DNA from: Euryodendron excelsum | Lineage: Eukaryota; Streptophyta; Magnoliopsida; Ericales; Pentaphylacaceae | Assembly (NCBI GenBank): GCA_033060915.1 | Contig: CM065378.1 | Coordinates: forward strand, 38,328,501-38,392,500 | Direction of reading: 5' to 3' | Length of the DNA: 64,000 bases | Shown: positions 21,622 through 33,823 of the stretch, piece by piece | Numbering within the stretch: the first letter of the stretch is position 1 | Layout of the letters: the number at the start of each line of letters is the position of its first letter | Made by a program: the position numbers and the translations under genes | Notes under the pieces: generated by a model | The model's database searches: none | The model's input: the letters and a program-made list of their open reading frames with translations, nothing else | What the model was told of the DNA's origin: nothing

Positions 21622-22095
21622 CAAACATGCACATAGTAGAAAAGTCTGAGTCATGAGAGCCCCAGGCCTGACCAGATATTTGAAATGATGCAAGGTCTAA
21701 GCATCGCAAGTACTGGAGTCTCAGCCATGTTGGGCCCAGGCGGGCCACTTGTCATGAGGACTGACAGTTCTTCCGTAAAGAGAGTCTTTGGTTTGGTGGG
21801 CTTGTATGGGCTTTGTAAATCCAAGTAGATATGGGTCTAATTTCTATAGCTATATGTGCGATTGGGATAGGCAGTTTTTCCGAGTCGTGTTCTCCCGCAA
21901 CTTTTCTAAAGAAGATGAATTTGGTAAACAAATGAAAAAGTATTTCTGAGAGCTGGGTTGGGTTCTTCTGAAATTTCTTGAATAACGTAGAGTTGGACCC
22001 GTCGGAGATTTATTTAGTACAGTTTTAGGAAAGGGTATAAGGAGAGAAATCCCACCAACTAAAAAAAATAGAAAATCCATGCAATAACGTCTGAC
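21622..22095. other. Intergenic, no gene seen
   Basis: Unique-looking target DNA following the LINE insertion. Short ORFs on the minus strand show no domain. Confidence 0.4.
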
Positions 22096-22099
22096 ATCG

Positions 22100-23190
22100 A
22101 GGATTAATCACAAACACACCTCATAAATTATAACTCAAATATTATTGTATCTCTTAAACTTTAAAACGTAACAACTTGACTGTCTGAACTATATATTTGT
22201 ATCAATCAACCCCTCATACTTGCAATCCATTAGGAAAATTGATAAAAAATTATTATTTAACTTGTACATGTTAACAAACATATAGTGTGGGATAAAGATT
22301 TTGCATTCTCTAGATCAGACCAGCTTACTAGGAGTAGCATGACCGACTTCTCAAAGAATAGGCTCAGAATATGCTATAAGTTGACCTGCATGAAAGCGAG
22401 CCCACTAAGAATGGTGGTGCCTACCTAAAGGAAACCAGCCTCGCAGCTGTTGAAGCACTCCAAAAGAAAGAGGTTCATTGGGTAGAAGATCAAGTTCGAC
22501 CTAGAGGAGGGCTCTTAAAGATAAGTCCAATCTACTCATAACCAACTTAAGAGATGTCTATTTTTAAAAGGAGAGAAAATATCATTCCTAAAAGGAGTAG
22601 AGCCTTCAAAGCTTATAAATACACCATGCTACTAAGAAACAAGGTATGTACAATTGAGACTTAGAATAAATTTTTTTTTTAATACATTGAGATTAAGCTT
22701 GTCTAACTTAATATTCAAAGTGCTATCGACCCAAATAGGGTCGACGCATTCTCACTGTTTTTTGTTCTTGTAAGCTCATTGGTGTTCGTCTTGGGAGTTT
22801 GCAGAGCGAATCAAGGCTTACGAAAAATTTATTTTACATATAGTTTTATACCTAAATTGATGTTCTTTTATTGTAATAATTGTTTAATGACTGAAATATT
22901 TTTTGAAATGACATATAAATATAAGGACAGAATAAGAGATATTTCAATTGTTAGATAATTATTATAAAAAGAGAATGTAATTTAGATGTAAAATAAATTT
23001 TTGTGAACATGTACAAGTTACATGATAATTTTTCATCTATTCTCTTAACTGATTGTTAATATGTTACTAACAAAAGGAATTGATTGATACAAATTGGTAG
23101 TTTAGGGAGTCAATATGTAATGTTTAAGAGTTTAGAGAGGTATAGTGATATTGAGTCATAATTCGATAAGTGTACTTGTAGTTAACCTAA
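22100..23190. mobile_element. Long-TIR (foldback/MULE-type) element
   Basis: The left arm 22110-22280 pairs with the right arm 22985-23180 as an inverted repeat at roughly 70% identity by eye. Shared blocks include ATTATRACTCAA, TTTGTATCAATCAA and ACTTGTACATGTT. The style (ACTCAAAT..., AAACTTTAAAA..., TTGTATCAATCAACCCC) recalls common plant TIR repeats. The centre (22300-22830) holds an LTR relic. There is no transposase. Confidence 0.6.
22300..22830 (+). mobile_element. Gypsy LTR relic inside the TIR element
   Basis: CTAACTTAATATTCAAAGTG and CGACCCAAATAGGGTCGAC (22697-22745) line up with CTAACTTAATCGTTGAAGTG and GGCTCAAAGAGGGTTGACCC of the gypsy LTR near 62160-62205. A TATAAATAC string lies at 22615, as in that LTR. 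No PBS or TSD can be assigned, so it is a fragment. Confidence 0.4.
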
Positions 23191-25010
23191 TTTTATTTTT
23201 ATATATTTTTATTATAAAAATTTTCACCAGAATGATGTAATAGTAATATTTTTGAAACTATAAACCAATGTGGTAAGTGTTTTGGTTAAAAAATAAAGAA
23301 TAACAAATTACATCATTTTATATGAAAATTCTATACAAAAATTATGTTTGTATAGCGTTATGTGTCTTAATTTGGCCATACTTAACAAATGAAGATAACA
23401 ACATTCTCAGGTTGGAAATCCCTAATCTTTTCTACTCAAGTAAGAAGCTCTTAGGCCATTAGCTAGGGTTCTTTTTCTGTAAGTAAATGACTTAAAGGGT
23501 GCAATACCAAACTTAGTTACACTTGAAACCAATAAAAGGATTGCTACTCATATATTATTGCACAGGTGATTAATTTTCTACAAACACCAAAACCCCATTT
23601 GGTTTATTAATAGACTTTACCAGTTCAGTCTTTTTTTTTTTCTTTTTTTGTTTTTAACTTTTTGTAGGTCACAGTGAAATTTGTGTCATATTACATCAAG
23701 ATCCTTCTAAATCAATATACATGGCATATTTGGCAAATCCATGCCATGCCACAATGTGTCCCCTTTTCTGTTCCAAGAATATTATTGGTCCACAGATTTA
23801 TTTGTTAAATATAAGGTCCCATTGGGTATTTTTACAATCATTATAGGACTTCGGTAAAGACGTAGACCAGAAATAGTAAAAGAGACCACAGGAGGCACTC
23901 GAACTCGATATGTTAACAACTGAGGTATCTAAACGGATATTTAACCGCATTGACAGATTTTAGAAGTTATATTAGTCCCAATTGATTCAAGTGGCAAAGT
24001 TTGATTTCATTCTCCCCTATTAGCTTCATTTTCCAATTATACTAAAAATATTAGAGAGATCATAGTGTAAAATTAGGGATTTTGGAGTTATTCAGGAAAA
24101 TATCAATAATAGTTCAAAACAAATTTATTACAAAAAACAATACATTATACCAAAAAAATTAAAAAATATGAGTTCACATACAATAATTGTCCTGAATAAC
24201 AAGAAATTTGATAAAAATGCAGATATAATTCTTAACAATCGGAAGATTCACAAAAGAAAAAATAACTAACTCCAAGAATTATTAAAATATGCATGATAAA
24301 TTGAGAATTTGGTATTTATTTGTATACTGAAAGTGCCAAGATAGATTTCAAAACTTTTCAATACATGCTAAAATGTGACACATTTTAAACACGTTTTATC
24401 TGGTTATATCTCTCAAGAAGCTTTTCAAAAAGTTAAAAAAGAATTTTATTACTGTGGAATATATGTATCAGACTGGCCTATCAATTCATTCAGGAGTCAA
24501 TTCATTGAGGAGTTGTCAACAACGTTTTGAAATTAATAGGGGGACGGATGACCCGTTTCCGTAATTAGTCCATTAATTTATGGGTAATACTATATAAATA
24601 AAAATTTTTTGTAAAATATCAAAAAAATATGATTGGATAAAAGCCACTATCACATTATTCTAATAAAATTTTTTGTACATATATTTTTTTTTAAAAGAGT
24701 AACATTTTTCTTAATTTATTTACCACCTTGGAAGGCTCTAGTTGTAGTTGACCTTACCTTCCATTATTTTATTTGTTGATTTTATCAAATGACATGGTGT
24801 GTTAGGTGAACTGTGATTATAATTTTTCTGCCTCATTAGACTTGTATATCTATATATATATATATATATAGAGGGAGGCAATAAACAAATCCCAAAGAAG
24901 AAAGTTGGCAACTGCTTTGTCCAACATCAACTACTCCAAGTAAACCCCTCCTCCAACCAAAAACAAATGAAAAGAAAAGAAAACAAACAACAATGACTAC
25001 GAAGTGAAAC
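23191..25010. other. AT-rich intergenic region
   Basis: I found no gene. A (TA)n run with an interrupting C lies at about 24848-24870. The rest is AT-rich with poly-A/T stretches. Confidence 0.5.
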
Positions 25011-25330
25011 TTGATTACGATAATAGGCGCAGTGAGCGAAAGGATGTCCCGGTTGGTCGGGACTCTAAATGCTCGTGCCCATCACATGACTTTGAGTCCC
25101 GCCCTCTCATTACCCCATCCTCGAGGCTTGAACTCGAACTATCCATTCCCCCTCCTCTTGTGTAATAATACATATCTACTGTTGTTAGTCCATCTGTCAC
25201 CTGGGGTTGAGAGGGTCGCAACTTTATATATTCCGCCTGCGAAGCGCCCATTAACGCTTCTAACAAAAATGGATGCTCATGTCACAATCGAGCGAGCTTA
25301 CCGCGAGAAGATCTACCCTTAGATGAAGCA
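25011..25330. other. Unclassified GC-richer block
   Basis: This is more GC- and CpG-rich than its surroundings. It includes a small hairpin (GTCCCG-GTTGGT-CGGGAC, 25047-25064) and open frames on both strands with no domain. It could be a decayed repeat with a tRNA-like box (GTTCGAGTTC on the minus strand), but I cannot classify it. Confidence 0.25.
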
Positions 25331-28300
25331 TTATATCTTAATAGTAATTTCCATTTTCTAACTACATTTTTGTGCTCTTTTTTTATACTTCACTTTATGC
25401 CCATCCTAATAGGCTAAAATAGCCCTCCTCAGCATTACCTTTTTACTCCATATAGCCAACAATAAAATGCTTAAACAACCACCACTTAAAAGCACCATAG
25501 AATTGAAAAACTGAACTTGTGATAATTTACTCTCATCAAGTCAAGTCATTCACAATAAAGTTTGGACTGAAAACCGAACTCTCATTAGTGAGTTCCGGGT
25601 CATCAAAACCCGGTTTCTTAGATCCGGATCCCCTCCATACCCTGATCCTTCAAATGGATCTTATGGGATCTAGGATAATGACAAATCTAAACCATTGGAG
25701 AAAAATGGAGGCAGATCTACACAGTTGGATTAATCAACAACCAGTTGTCTACACCCTAACCAACAACCTGAACCCATCTACTTTAACGGACAATCTATCT
25801 GTTCAGATTCCAAGTATCATGGGCTCCTCGGGTCTCTATGCATGTCCTAATCCCGAAGGAAGGTACCAGGTTGGTGACTTGCCAACTTCATTTCATGGAA
25901 GTGAATAAACTTCCACCTTCATATATGTTCGAGTGAAAATTAAATCACTTACGTAATTTAAAAAGTAAACACATAAATTTTTATAGTTTAAACTTATATG
26001 TAAAATGAATGAATTCGTGACAAATTCAAAAAAATAATAAAAATACCCCTATGAAAGATAATTTTTTACTTTTACATAAAATGACAAAATTATCTTTATA
26101 ATTTTTTACTTTTACATAAAATGACAAAATTATCTTTTTGATGTTCTATTATAAAAAGATAAAATTATAAAAATACCCCTATGACAAAATTACTATTAAT
26201 TTTAATAACTTCAATCTATTTTCAAGATAAATCCAAACCATAGGACAATTGTATACATTTTTAAATTACAAAGGGGTCATATAATTTTCGTCTAAACAAT
26301 AAAAAGGTTATGTAATTTTCGTTTAAACCATAAAAGAATAATATACAAAGTAATGGGTTCAAAACACAAAAAGGACCTCACATTGCTTACATCTTTGCAG
26401 ATCGGCAAGACAACAGTCTGGTGCGCTGCTCTAGTAAATTAAATAGATTGTCCCAGAAGATCACAGACACATATGCCCTTCTTGCAAAGCAAAGACCTTC
26501 CTAAGTAATCATGGCACAAAGTCGAAAAAGAGAAAGCAGAGGGCAACAGAAGAAAAAGCAAAACATAGATACTTTAAATGATGAAGTGCTCTTCACTTTT
26601 GTGGCTTGGAATACAAATAGACGTGGGTGGGTAGCAGCTCATGGGTTGGTGTTGGTTGAGCTTTTAAGGCAAATGCTATATTAGAATCTGTGAACAGAGT
26701 TCCACCGGCAGGTTAAGTTTCACACAATCCCTACCAAACATGACGAGGGCCAATACAACTCTTTTGATAGAGAAACTTGCGCCACCCCCATTAAATATAT
26801 AAATTTTCTGTCTCAAAACACAAGATGCCAACTAGCTTTCATGCTTGCCAGTTGGGATGGAGGAACAAGAGAACTAGGGTAGATCTGTAATATGAGTTGT
26901 GATTTATTTATTTATTTATTTCTTCCTCCCTCGAAAACTAAGCTCAACTAGAAGTGACCAAATTATTATAGAGAATCAGATACTAATGGTCTAGGTAGAA
27001 ACTTAGAATCAAATTAATGCTCCAATTTTAGAATAACATGTCTTGTAAGTCACTTCGATTCCACGATTCCGACCCCTCAACCCATCCTTAATTGCCTCCG
27101 TGAAGAAAAATGATCACATGTCAGAGTCATGCCCATATAACTCGTGTTTTGAGTATTTATTCACTTCACATGTGACCTACAATTAATGCTGAAATCCCAA
27201 CAATATCGTGTTACAATTTTTATTCCTCTTGGACAGTAAAAAACCAATAAAGTATGAAATTTTATAAATTCTCACATCAACATCAGAGCATGAGGACGTT
27301 ATTTTCAGTGGCTCTCTCTTATTCCTAATTGTTTTTGTTAATGCTTTTAATTATTCCCGGCCGTGCTGAAAACCTTTTTCTGGTCAGTGACCAAAGCTGA
27401 TATAGCTAATTGTTTTACGATACAATTGCCTCAATTCGGTTTGTTCTATGTCATCCAAGTCTCAAAAATACGAAATAAACAGGTCAATTTTGGGGCTGAA
27501 ATCTGTTTTGTCTGGATTTGTTTAATAATTTGGCTTCAATTGATCTGGACACCTAGTCAGACAAGAAGAAAAATTCACCTCAACATTTCAATTTATACGT
27601 TGTTATGCCAAGTCCATGACTTTCTGGGAACGCTTCTATGTTATGCCAAAATCAGCATAGGGCCAATGACTCCTCCCAACAAGCTGATACCATTAGTTCT
27701 CATGGGCAGTTGAATTTCTAGCTACCTCATTGACAACCATAACTCAAGCTTTGTCAACCCAAATGGGACTCCAAAGCATCCTATAATCACTACCCAGGAT
27801 TAAAATTTCGGCAACAAAACCTCGTGGTTTTAATCTAATATCTTTACTTACCAAGATTGAAGCAGTCAGTTCTTCCAAGAACTAAGTAAAAGCCGAAAGA
27901 TCCACATTGTTACAGCAATTAAGAGTCTTCAAGACCAAATACACTAATCAAGACGTGGAAAAAATGGATACGCATTAAATGGTAGTAACAGAGCATGGTT
28001 TACACAATCAAACAGTCTGTAAAGATACAACTTCACTAAAATAAATTTGTTAGCCTCATGTTGTGGAAACAAGCATCACATGAAAAAATATAAAGATGCC
28101 AAGAAAATTACCAGTATTACAAAACATAGAGAGACATCATAATTGGATTACAAAGCACCCAACTTTTCAAATCCCCCATAGGTAATAATCTCTTCAGCTC
28201 ATTTCCCCTTACCCTCTACCTCTCTCCTCTTCCCCAATTGATGTGCACGAATAGCAGGAATAGAGTTCACATTAAAATACAGTAGACAAGGAATAAACAC

Positions 28301-28360
28301 AGGTAAGAGAACATAAAAAGAAACAAAGAAAGACACGTATAGAACACCACAGTGGAAAAA
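25331..28360. other. Intergenic region downstream of the ANTH gene
   Basis: Short ORFs at 25519-25908 and 27363-27713 lack recognisable domains. A 40-bp tandem duplication lies at 26061-26138 and a (TTTA)n run at about 26905-26922. The last few hundred bases (to 28360) should hold the 3'UTR of the minus-strand ANTH gene; I could not fix the poly(A) site. Confidence 0.45.
26061..26138. repeat. 40-bp tandem duplication
   Basis: AATTTTTTACTTTTACATAA and the next 20 bases occur at 26061 and again at 26101 without change until the end of the second unit. Confidence 0.9.
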
Positions 28361-30289
28361 TCAGTAAGGAGTACTGTAATAATAACCTGCCGGTGGTAGT
28401 CCCACCCCATTTATTGGCGGCATTCCATAAGGCATCATTGGTTGAACACCAGGAGCATAGTATCCGCCACCACTGATCTTGGCCAAAGTAGCTTGGCCTT
28501 GCATTCCATTCTTAGCATACTGTTGCCATACAATTTGCTCCTGCACAAGCAATTGTTGTTTCTTTTCCATCTCTGCCATTTGGACATAAGATGGTGGTGG
28601 AATGCTCAATGATGCGGCAAATGGGTCCTGCCCAACCGTCTGAACAGTTCCATCGGGGGCGGGAAGAGCTAAAACGGGCGTTGTGCTCTTCACTGACCCT
28701 GGCAATGCCATGCTGCTGGCGCTGCCACCGCTTAATTGGGCAGTGCTAACGTGTTGCCGCACCATTCCCTGATCATATATGCCATTCAAGAGCAATGGAT
28801 CAAATCCACCGCCCAACGTTGCCTTTTGGTTCGAGAGATGGCTGGCTGACTCCACTAAGGCCAATTCCCAATCAGCCTTGCCACTTTCTGCTGCCGGATT
28901 CTGCCAAGCAGAGGTTACTTCAGGCTCCCCATTCGATGGAAAAGCCTGCCAAGATCCATTTCCATTGTTCACAGCTGGACCTGCAAACAACGCCAAGGCC
29001 AACCTGTTTTCCTGATCATCTGTAGTTACGGCCTCCTCCCTCAAATCCACCAAGTCCCCAGTCTCTTGCCGCTGCTGTGGCATAGGAGGCGCTGGCTCAG
29101 GCGGCGGTGGAGGTGTGTAATTCTCCGGCGGGGGCAACGCCTTAATTTCATTCATATCAGGTTCAGGCTCCTCTTGAGCTACTGGCTGCTCCACTTTCCT
29201 CTCCGGGCTCTTCGACGCCTTTGCCCTATCCCTCACAAACTCCTCCAACGTCTCCAACAGCTTGCTCGTAATCCTCTGCACTTCAGGGTACTCCGACGAC
29301 CTCACCACACCCGTGTCCTTGCAAAAATTATAGAACGCGACAAGCTCATCAATTTGCTTGGCCGCACTCGCGTAGGCATCGAACGCCTTAACACAATCAG
29401 AATACTCCATGTCGAAAAACCGATCCAGCAACACAGCTAAAACCTCACATATATCAGCATATAGCTTAAAACTCTCTTTAACAACTGGGTACAGAGCAAC
29501 AAACACCATCCTGCTATTCTTCGCCATACCCGTCGGCCGACATGCCAAGAACCTGTCCAAAAGCCTCTGCAAATGACTCATCTTTCCGAAAAGCCTCTCG
29601 GGCTTCATGTCCCTTAATGGGGTAACATCCCGCCTCTCATCCTTTGAGGTCTCCCTCACATCCCCAAATGACCTCGACCGCCTCATCCCGGAGTTTCCAT
29701 ACCCCGGTTCGTCCCTGGACTCGTAGTCATATTCATAAGACCGGTTCGGCGGCGACCTCCACCGCTCCTCCCTAGATCCATACCTCTCAATCTCACCGCC
29801 GCCGCCACCACTCTGCTTCCTCTCATACAACATCAACTCCAACCTCTGATCGAGATACAACGCGTAAGTCCTCACGAAAGCCGAATGGTCCCACGAATTC
29901 GAGTGCGCTTCGTCCCGAAAATCCGACATGTTCAGCAAGCGAGTCCCCCTCCGAGTCGCGTACATGATCTCTTGCTGGAACACGGGCTCGCCGTCAGATA
30001 GCAGTCGGTGAACTAGCACGAGACTCTTCAAAGCCACGATCCAGTCCCTCGTCTTCCCCAGCCGCTTCGACACGGCGGCCACGCACGCCCCGACGTAGCC
30101 GCGCGAGTACGAGGTCAGGTGCAAAATCTCCCGAACGTACTTCTCGTCGGCGGGGTCGTCGTCGTGGCCAGTCGCCTTCACGATCGCGACCTCGAGCTCC
30201 GGCGCCATATTGCTCGCAACTTTCGCGATTCCGATGCTGGTTTGGTCCTTCACAGCACCAATCGCTTTGCGTATCGTGCTCGGTGCCAT
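28361..30289 (-). CDS. AP180/CALM-type clathrin assembly protein (ANTH domain)
   Basis: An intact 642-codon ORF, similar in length to Arabidopsis At2g25430-type proteins (about 650 aa). The start MAPSTIRKAIGAVKDQTSIG fits the family N-terminus. The ANTH domain covers about 25-160, with YSRGYVGACV, TRDWIVALKSLVLVHRLL (80-97) and NMSDFRDEAHSNSWDHSAFV (120-139). It is followed by a Gly/Arg/Ser-rich insert (161-222) and a second helical part (about 225-355). The C-terminus is disordered, with a Pro run (390-405), DPLLL (497-501) and QDPF (554-557), short motifs of the kind that bind clathrin or AP-2. Family members bind phosphoinositides and recruit clathrin at the plasma membrane or early endosome; those roles are inferred from homology. 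The coding part is one exon; a likely intron lies in the 5'UTR. Confidence 0.95.
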   Translation of the reverse strand: MAPSTIRKAIGAVKDQTSIGIAKVASNMAPELEVAIVKATGHDDDPADEKYVREILHLTSYSRGYVGACVAAVSKRLGKTRDWIVALKSLVLVHRLLSDGEPVFQQEIMYATRRGTRLLNMSDFRDEAHSNSWDHSAFVRTYALYLDQRLELMLYERKQSGGGGGEIERYGSREERWRSPPNRSYEYDYESRDEPGYGNSGMRRSRSFGDVRETSKDERRDVTPLRDMKPERLFGKMSHLQRLLDRFLACRPTGMAKNSRMVFVALYPVVKESFKLYADICEVLAVLLDRFFDMEYSDCVKAFDAYASAAKQIDELVAFYNFCKDTGVVRSSEYPEVQRITSKLLETLEEFVRDRAKASKSPERKVEQPVAQEEPEPDMNEIKALPPPENYTPPPPPEPAPPMPQQRQETGDLVDLREEAVTTDDQENRLALALFAGPAVNNGNGSWQAFPSNGEPEVTSAWQNPAAESGKADWELALVESASHLSNQKATLGGGFDPLLLNGIYDQGMVRQHVSTAQLSGGSASSMALPGSVKSTTPVLALPAPDGTVQTVGQDPFAASLSIPPPSYVQMAEMEKKQQLLVQEQIVWQQYAKNGMQGQATLAKISGGGYYAPGVQPMMPYGMPPINGVGLPPAGYYYSTPY

Positions 30290-30303
30290 TGTCGCCGATC
30301 ACT

Positions 30304-30465
30304 CTGCAACACAAAGAACCAGAAACACCAGTTAGTAGTGCTTGTTGTTTATACCGATATCTTTAGCACTTTTATTTATAGTTCTAAGTTCTATTGATTA
30401 GGGGTTCAAACGGAAGATAACCAATATTGGAGACAGAAGAAATTGCAAAAATTCCATTTTTGTAC
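30304..30465 (-). other. Probable 5'UTR intron of the ANTH gene
   Basis: On the minus strand, TTTGACG|GTACAAAA (donor, intron starting at 30465) and TTTGTGTTGCAG|AGTG (acceptor, ending at 30304) enclose 162 bp. TACTAAC, an ideal branch point, lies about 25 bp before the acceptor. The acceptor is 14 bp upstream of the ATG. The plus-strand ORF across here is a shadow. Confidence 0.65.
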
Positions 30466-30593
30466 CGTCAAATTCGAAGACGGTTCTAGATCTGGGGCGA
30501 AGAAAGAAGCTTCGATCTGTCGGAGAAAGGACGTCGGATGACTCGGATCTGCTGACTTCTGAAGAAGAAAATGGGGACTACAAAATGGATCTA

Positions 30594-30622
30594 AGCTAAG
30601 CTGAGCTGAGCTGAGCTGAGCT
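30594..30622. repeat. (GAGCT)n microsatellite upstream of the ANTH gene
   Basis: About five pentamer copies (AGCTGAGCTGAGCTG) lie in the probable 5'UTR or core promoter on the minus strand. Nearby CT-rich stretches (30662-30690) suggest the transcription start region. Confidence 0.8.
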
Positions 30623-30659
30623 GTAATGGAGGTCAGACTTCAGAGTTCGCGGGCGCCTG

Positions 30660-31973
30660 TTTTCTCTCTCTAGATTCCGACTCTCTCTCAGGGCGCTTCT
30701 GTGAGTGGAGGGAGACAAACAGAAGAGAGTTTGGAGGGGAAGGGGATGAAAATGGAAATAAGAGGTAGATTGAAGTGGTGGTTGTGTGGGGTCCCGACCA
30801 ATCTGGACCGTTGATCTGGGATCGAAAAGTGGTAGATGTTTGGAGGGCGTGTGTGTCAGTTGTCTAGTACAGTGGGTTTTTACTGGGTGTGCGGCGGTGT
30901 ATTTTATATTATTTTTTGGTTTGAAGTGTGACTCGCTAATTTATTACCAGACGAAAGCGTACGGTTTACGGTGATTGAGATATCTTCTCGGGTTCTCTCT
31001 TGCCTTCTTTACCCTTTTTTATTTTATTTTATTTTATAAGAACTTGTGATAAATTACACATTGCATCTTTTACTTTTTACACATTCTATTTTGGTCCTTA
31101 TATTTTCAAAACCCTCCAAACTTCATATCAAGTTATGTTGCGTGGCTCTTTCACATCGGAAGTGTATCAGTGTGTGTTACTTTATAAATCTTTTTACCAC
31201 TTCTCATGAGTTAGCGTTGAGTTTTGTTACTTTAAAAAAATTATTTTTCGGTCCATTACACTTTCTTTCAATTTTTGGGTGTGTCATGTGCGGACGGGAT
31301 TCTTTGGGCCGGGACCGCAAGATAGTTTCTTGTCGGGTTGGCTCTCTCGCATCAGGAGAGTTAAAAAAGTTATGATGTGTCTTTTATAAACTGTTGTTTA
31401 TTGTAGAGGTGTTCTCGGATCGGGTTGGATAGTCATTTGCCATCCAATCCGAAAAGATCGCGTTGAAAAATTTTTAAATTGATTTCGACCCAATAGATGA
31501 CCAAGTCAGTTTGGGTCAGTTCGGGTTGGGGCTGCGTTAAGTGACAAAAACAATTCCTAGTGTAAAAAAGTTCAGTTCGGTTCGAATTTGGTTTGATGAA
31601 TGAGAGTAGTAATGGCCTAACATTAGAACCGAATGGACTCAGATCTTAAAATTTTCACCCGTTATCGGCCCAAAAGTGACGAGTGAAACTAAAAATTCAA
31701 ATCAATTCGCTTCGGTTAAGGTTGGTTGGGTTTTTTAACGCCGCTAATTTACTGAATTGACAAAAATATTCATATAACACTCACGTGGGCTATCGCTAAT
31801 GATAACGAAGAAAATAATCATTCCTCTTGTGTAGTTCATGTAAATCCATAAAATTACTATAAATTATGAACCTAATTAAAGTTCGTGTACTTTTTTCTTT
31901 ATCTTCTTCCTTTTCCAACATCTATTTCTTTCTCTATGACTAATTAGAAACACTAGTCTGCAATTGCTCAATA
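30660..31973. other. Promoter side of the ANTH gene and degenerate repeats
   Basis: The left part should hold the ANTH promoter, with no clear TATA. From about 31390 to 31740 there are repeated GGTTCGG/GGGTTGG-type words, a low-complexity pattern common in plant intergenic DNA. No gene seen. Confidence 0.4.
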
Positions 31974-32257
31974 TGTTATAACCACCACCATCAAAGGATA
32001 ACAATTTTTTATAGAGCTCAGTTTAAGGAAAGCTAATGGATGTCTTTAAACAATAACTTTCATTAATCTTCTCATTTACTGGAGATGTACATATATAGAG
32101 AGTCCTAAATAAGCTATCCATAACTAATTCCTAAAAAGAAAGAGATTTAAATTACAAAAGAGGTTTAATAGATAATGAACAAGAGATCCTAGGATCTCAC
32201 TTATTTAAAAAAATATTCCCTGAAGATTTGTACTGATCTAGCAAGTCTAACTCAACA
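31974..32257 (-). mobile_element. 3' LTR of the minus-strand Ty1/copia element (approximate)
   Basis: On the minus strand, GATTGAGGCCCG (a purine-biased tract just after the RNase H end) is followed by TGTTGAGTTAGACTTGC, which looks like an LTR start at 32257. A matching end, TTATAACA, lies at 31974. The left boundary is a guess based on TG...CA ends; the partner LTR is outside the window. Confidence 0.5.
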
Positions 32258-33823
32258 CGGGCCTCAATCGAGATGGTAGGTCACGAACATGAAGATTGAC
32301 ATGAAGCAATTCAACTTTGCTAGAAAGCAATGGCTTGGTGAGAATATCTGCCAATTGATCTTTGGAAGAGATAAAGCAAACTTGTAACTTTTTACCAAGA
32401 ACTTGATCAACAACATGGTGGAAGTCAATTTAATGTGTTTTATTCTTATATAAAATATAGGATTGGATAAGAGATAAGTCGCCTCTATGTTGTCACCCCA
32501 AAGCTTATGAGGGGATGAAACTGGTAATCGGAGATCATGCAACAGAAATTGAATCCATTACAGCTCGACTGCAGCATTGGAGAGGGACTTATATTCTGTC
32601 TCTATGGTGCTCCTGGCGTTAATTGGCTGCTGTTTGCAGCTCAAAGATATTATATTCTGGCCATGACAAATGCAGTAAGCCCCAATAGAACTACGATTGT
32701 CACGATTGCCTACCCAATCAGTATCCAATAATGCTTGCAACTGATGCATTGCTCTCCAGGACAAAAATAACCCATGAGAGATGGTATACTTCAAATAACA
32801 TAAGATATGTTTGATTGCTTGCCAATGAGGGACCACAGGTTGGTGCATGAACTTGTTAACTCGGTGAACTACAAAAGAGATGTCTGGACATGTAAAAGAC
32901 AGATATTGAAGGCCCCCAATGACACAGCGATACAAATGCATGTCTTCAAAAGGAATACCTTCATGGGCCGAAAGAGATTAGGTGGTGATCATTGGTGTGC
33001 AACACGATTTGACTTTTTCTATGTTGCTGCACTTAAGAAGATCACAAATATATATGCTCTGCATGAGATACAAGCCATCTGAGTGTTATAAAGTTTCAAG
33101 TCCAAGAAAGAAGTTCAAATCACCAAGTTACTTGATAGGGAACACATTGCTTAGTTGTTGAATAATGTGTTGAATAGCACCATGATCGGAGCCGGTGACA
33201 ATGATGTCATCAATGTAGATGAGTAAACTGTTACGTTGATAAACAAAGAGAGAGTTGTCTACTTGGAACTCTGAAAGCCAAAACTTAACAAGTTGTCTTG
33301 GGCCATGGAGCTTGTCGAAGGCCATATAGACTCTTTTGTAGCTTGCAGATATGATTTGGAAAATTAGGATGTTTGAACCGAGGGGCTGACTCATATACAC
33401 ATCCTCGTTGAGCAAGCCATGCAAAAAACCATTTTGAATGTTAATTTATTTGATACACCAATTTATGGATAAAGCAATGGAAAGAATAAGCTTGATGGTT
33501 GCTGTTTTAACAACCGGACTTAATGTGTCGTGGAAGTCAGTTCTTTCCTGCTGGTGATACCCCTTAGCAACAAGTCGGGTTTTAAACCCTCCTACGGTGC
33601 CATATGCTCGCCTCTTAATTCAATAAACCCATTTTCATTCCACCAGATTAAAATGAGGTTGAAATGGTACTAATTGCCAAATGCTATTGCAGAGTAAAAC
33701 ATCAAATTCCTTGTTCATTGTGTCGCGTCATTGGGGTAGTTGAACAACCTTATTATATGTCTAAGGTTCTTCCAAGGCAATAGAAGTAGCTAGTAGAGCC
33801 CGTGGAATAGGATATTTGATAAT
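32258..33823 (-). pseudogene. Ty1/copia reverse transcriptase-RNase H relic
   Basis: Read leftward on the minus strand: IKRRAYGTVGGFKTRLVAKG and FLHGLLNEDVYMSQPLG (reverse transcriptase), LLIYIDDIIVTGSD (the YIDD active-site box, the form seen in YxDD motifs), GGLQYLSFTCPDISFVVHRVNK, then RNase H (STIETEYKSLSNAAVEL) and the tail SSKDQLADILTKPL. Stops and frame changes are frequent. The upstream part of the same element lies right of the Ogre-like insertion, at 57384. Confidence 0.9.

Noticed and set aside
25120..25150. Possible tRNA-like B box (GTTCGAGTTC, minus strand)
   Set aside because: No matching A box at the right distance and no cloverleaf; insufficient for a tRNA or SINE call.
25519..25908. 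129-codon plus-strand ORF
   Set aside because: No domain or family resemblance, no splice or promoter context; composition like the surrounding repeat-like DNA.
27363..27713. 116-codon plus-strand ORF
   Set aside because: No recognisable motif and no gene-like context.
28779..29440. Plus-strand ORFs inside the ANTH gene
   Set aside because: Opposite-strand shadows of a conserved ORF; Arg/Leu-rich products with no family.
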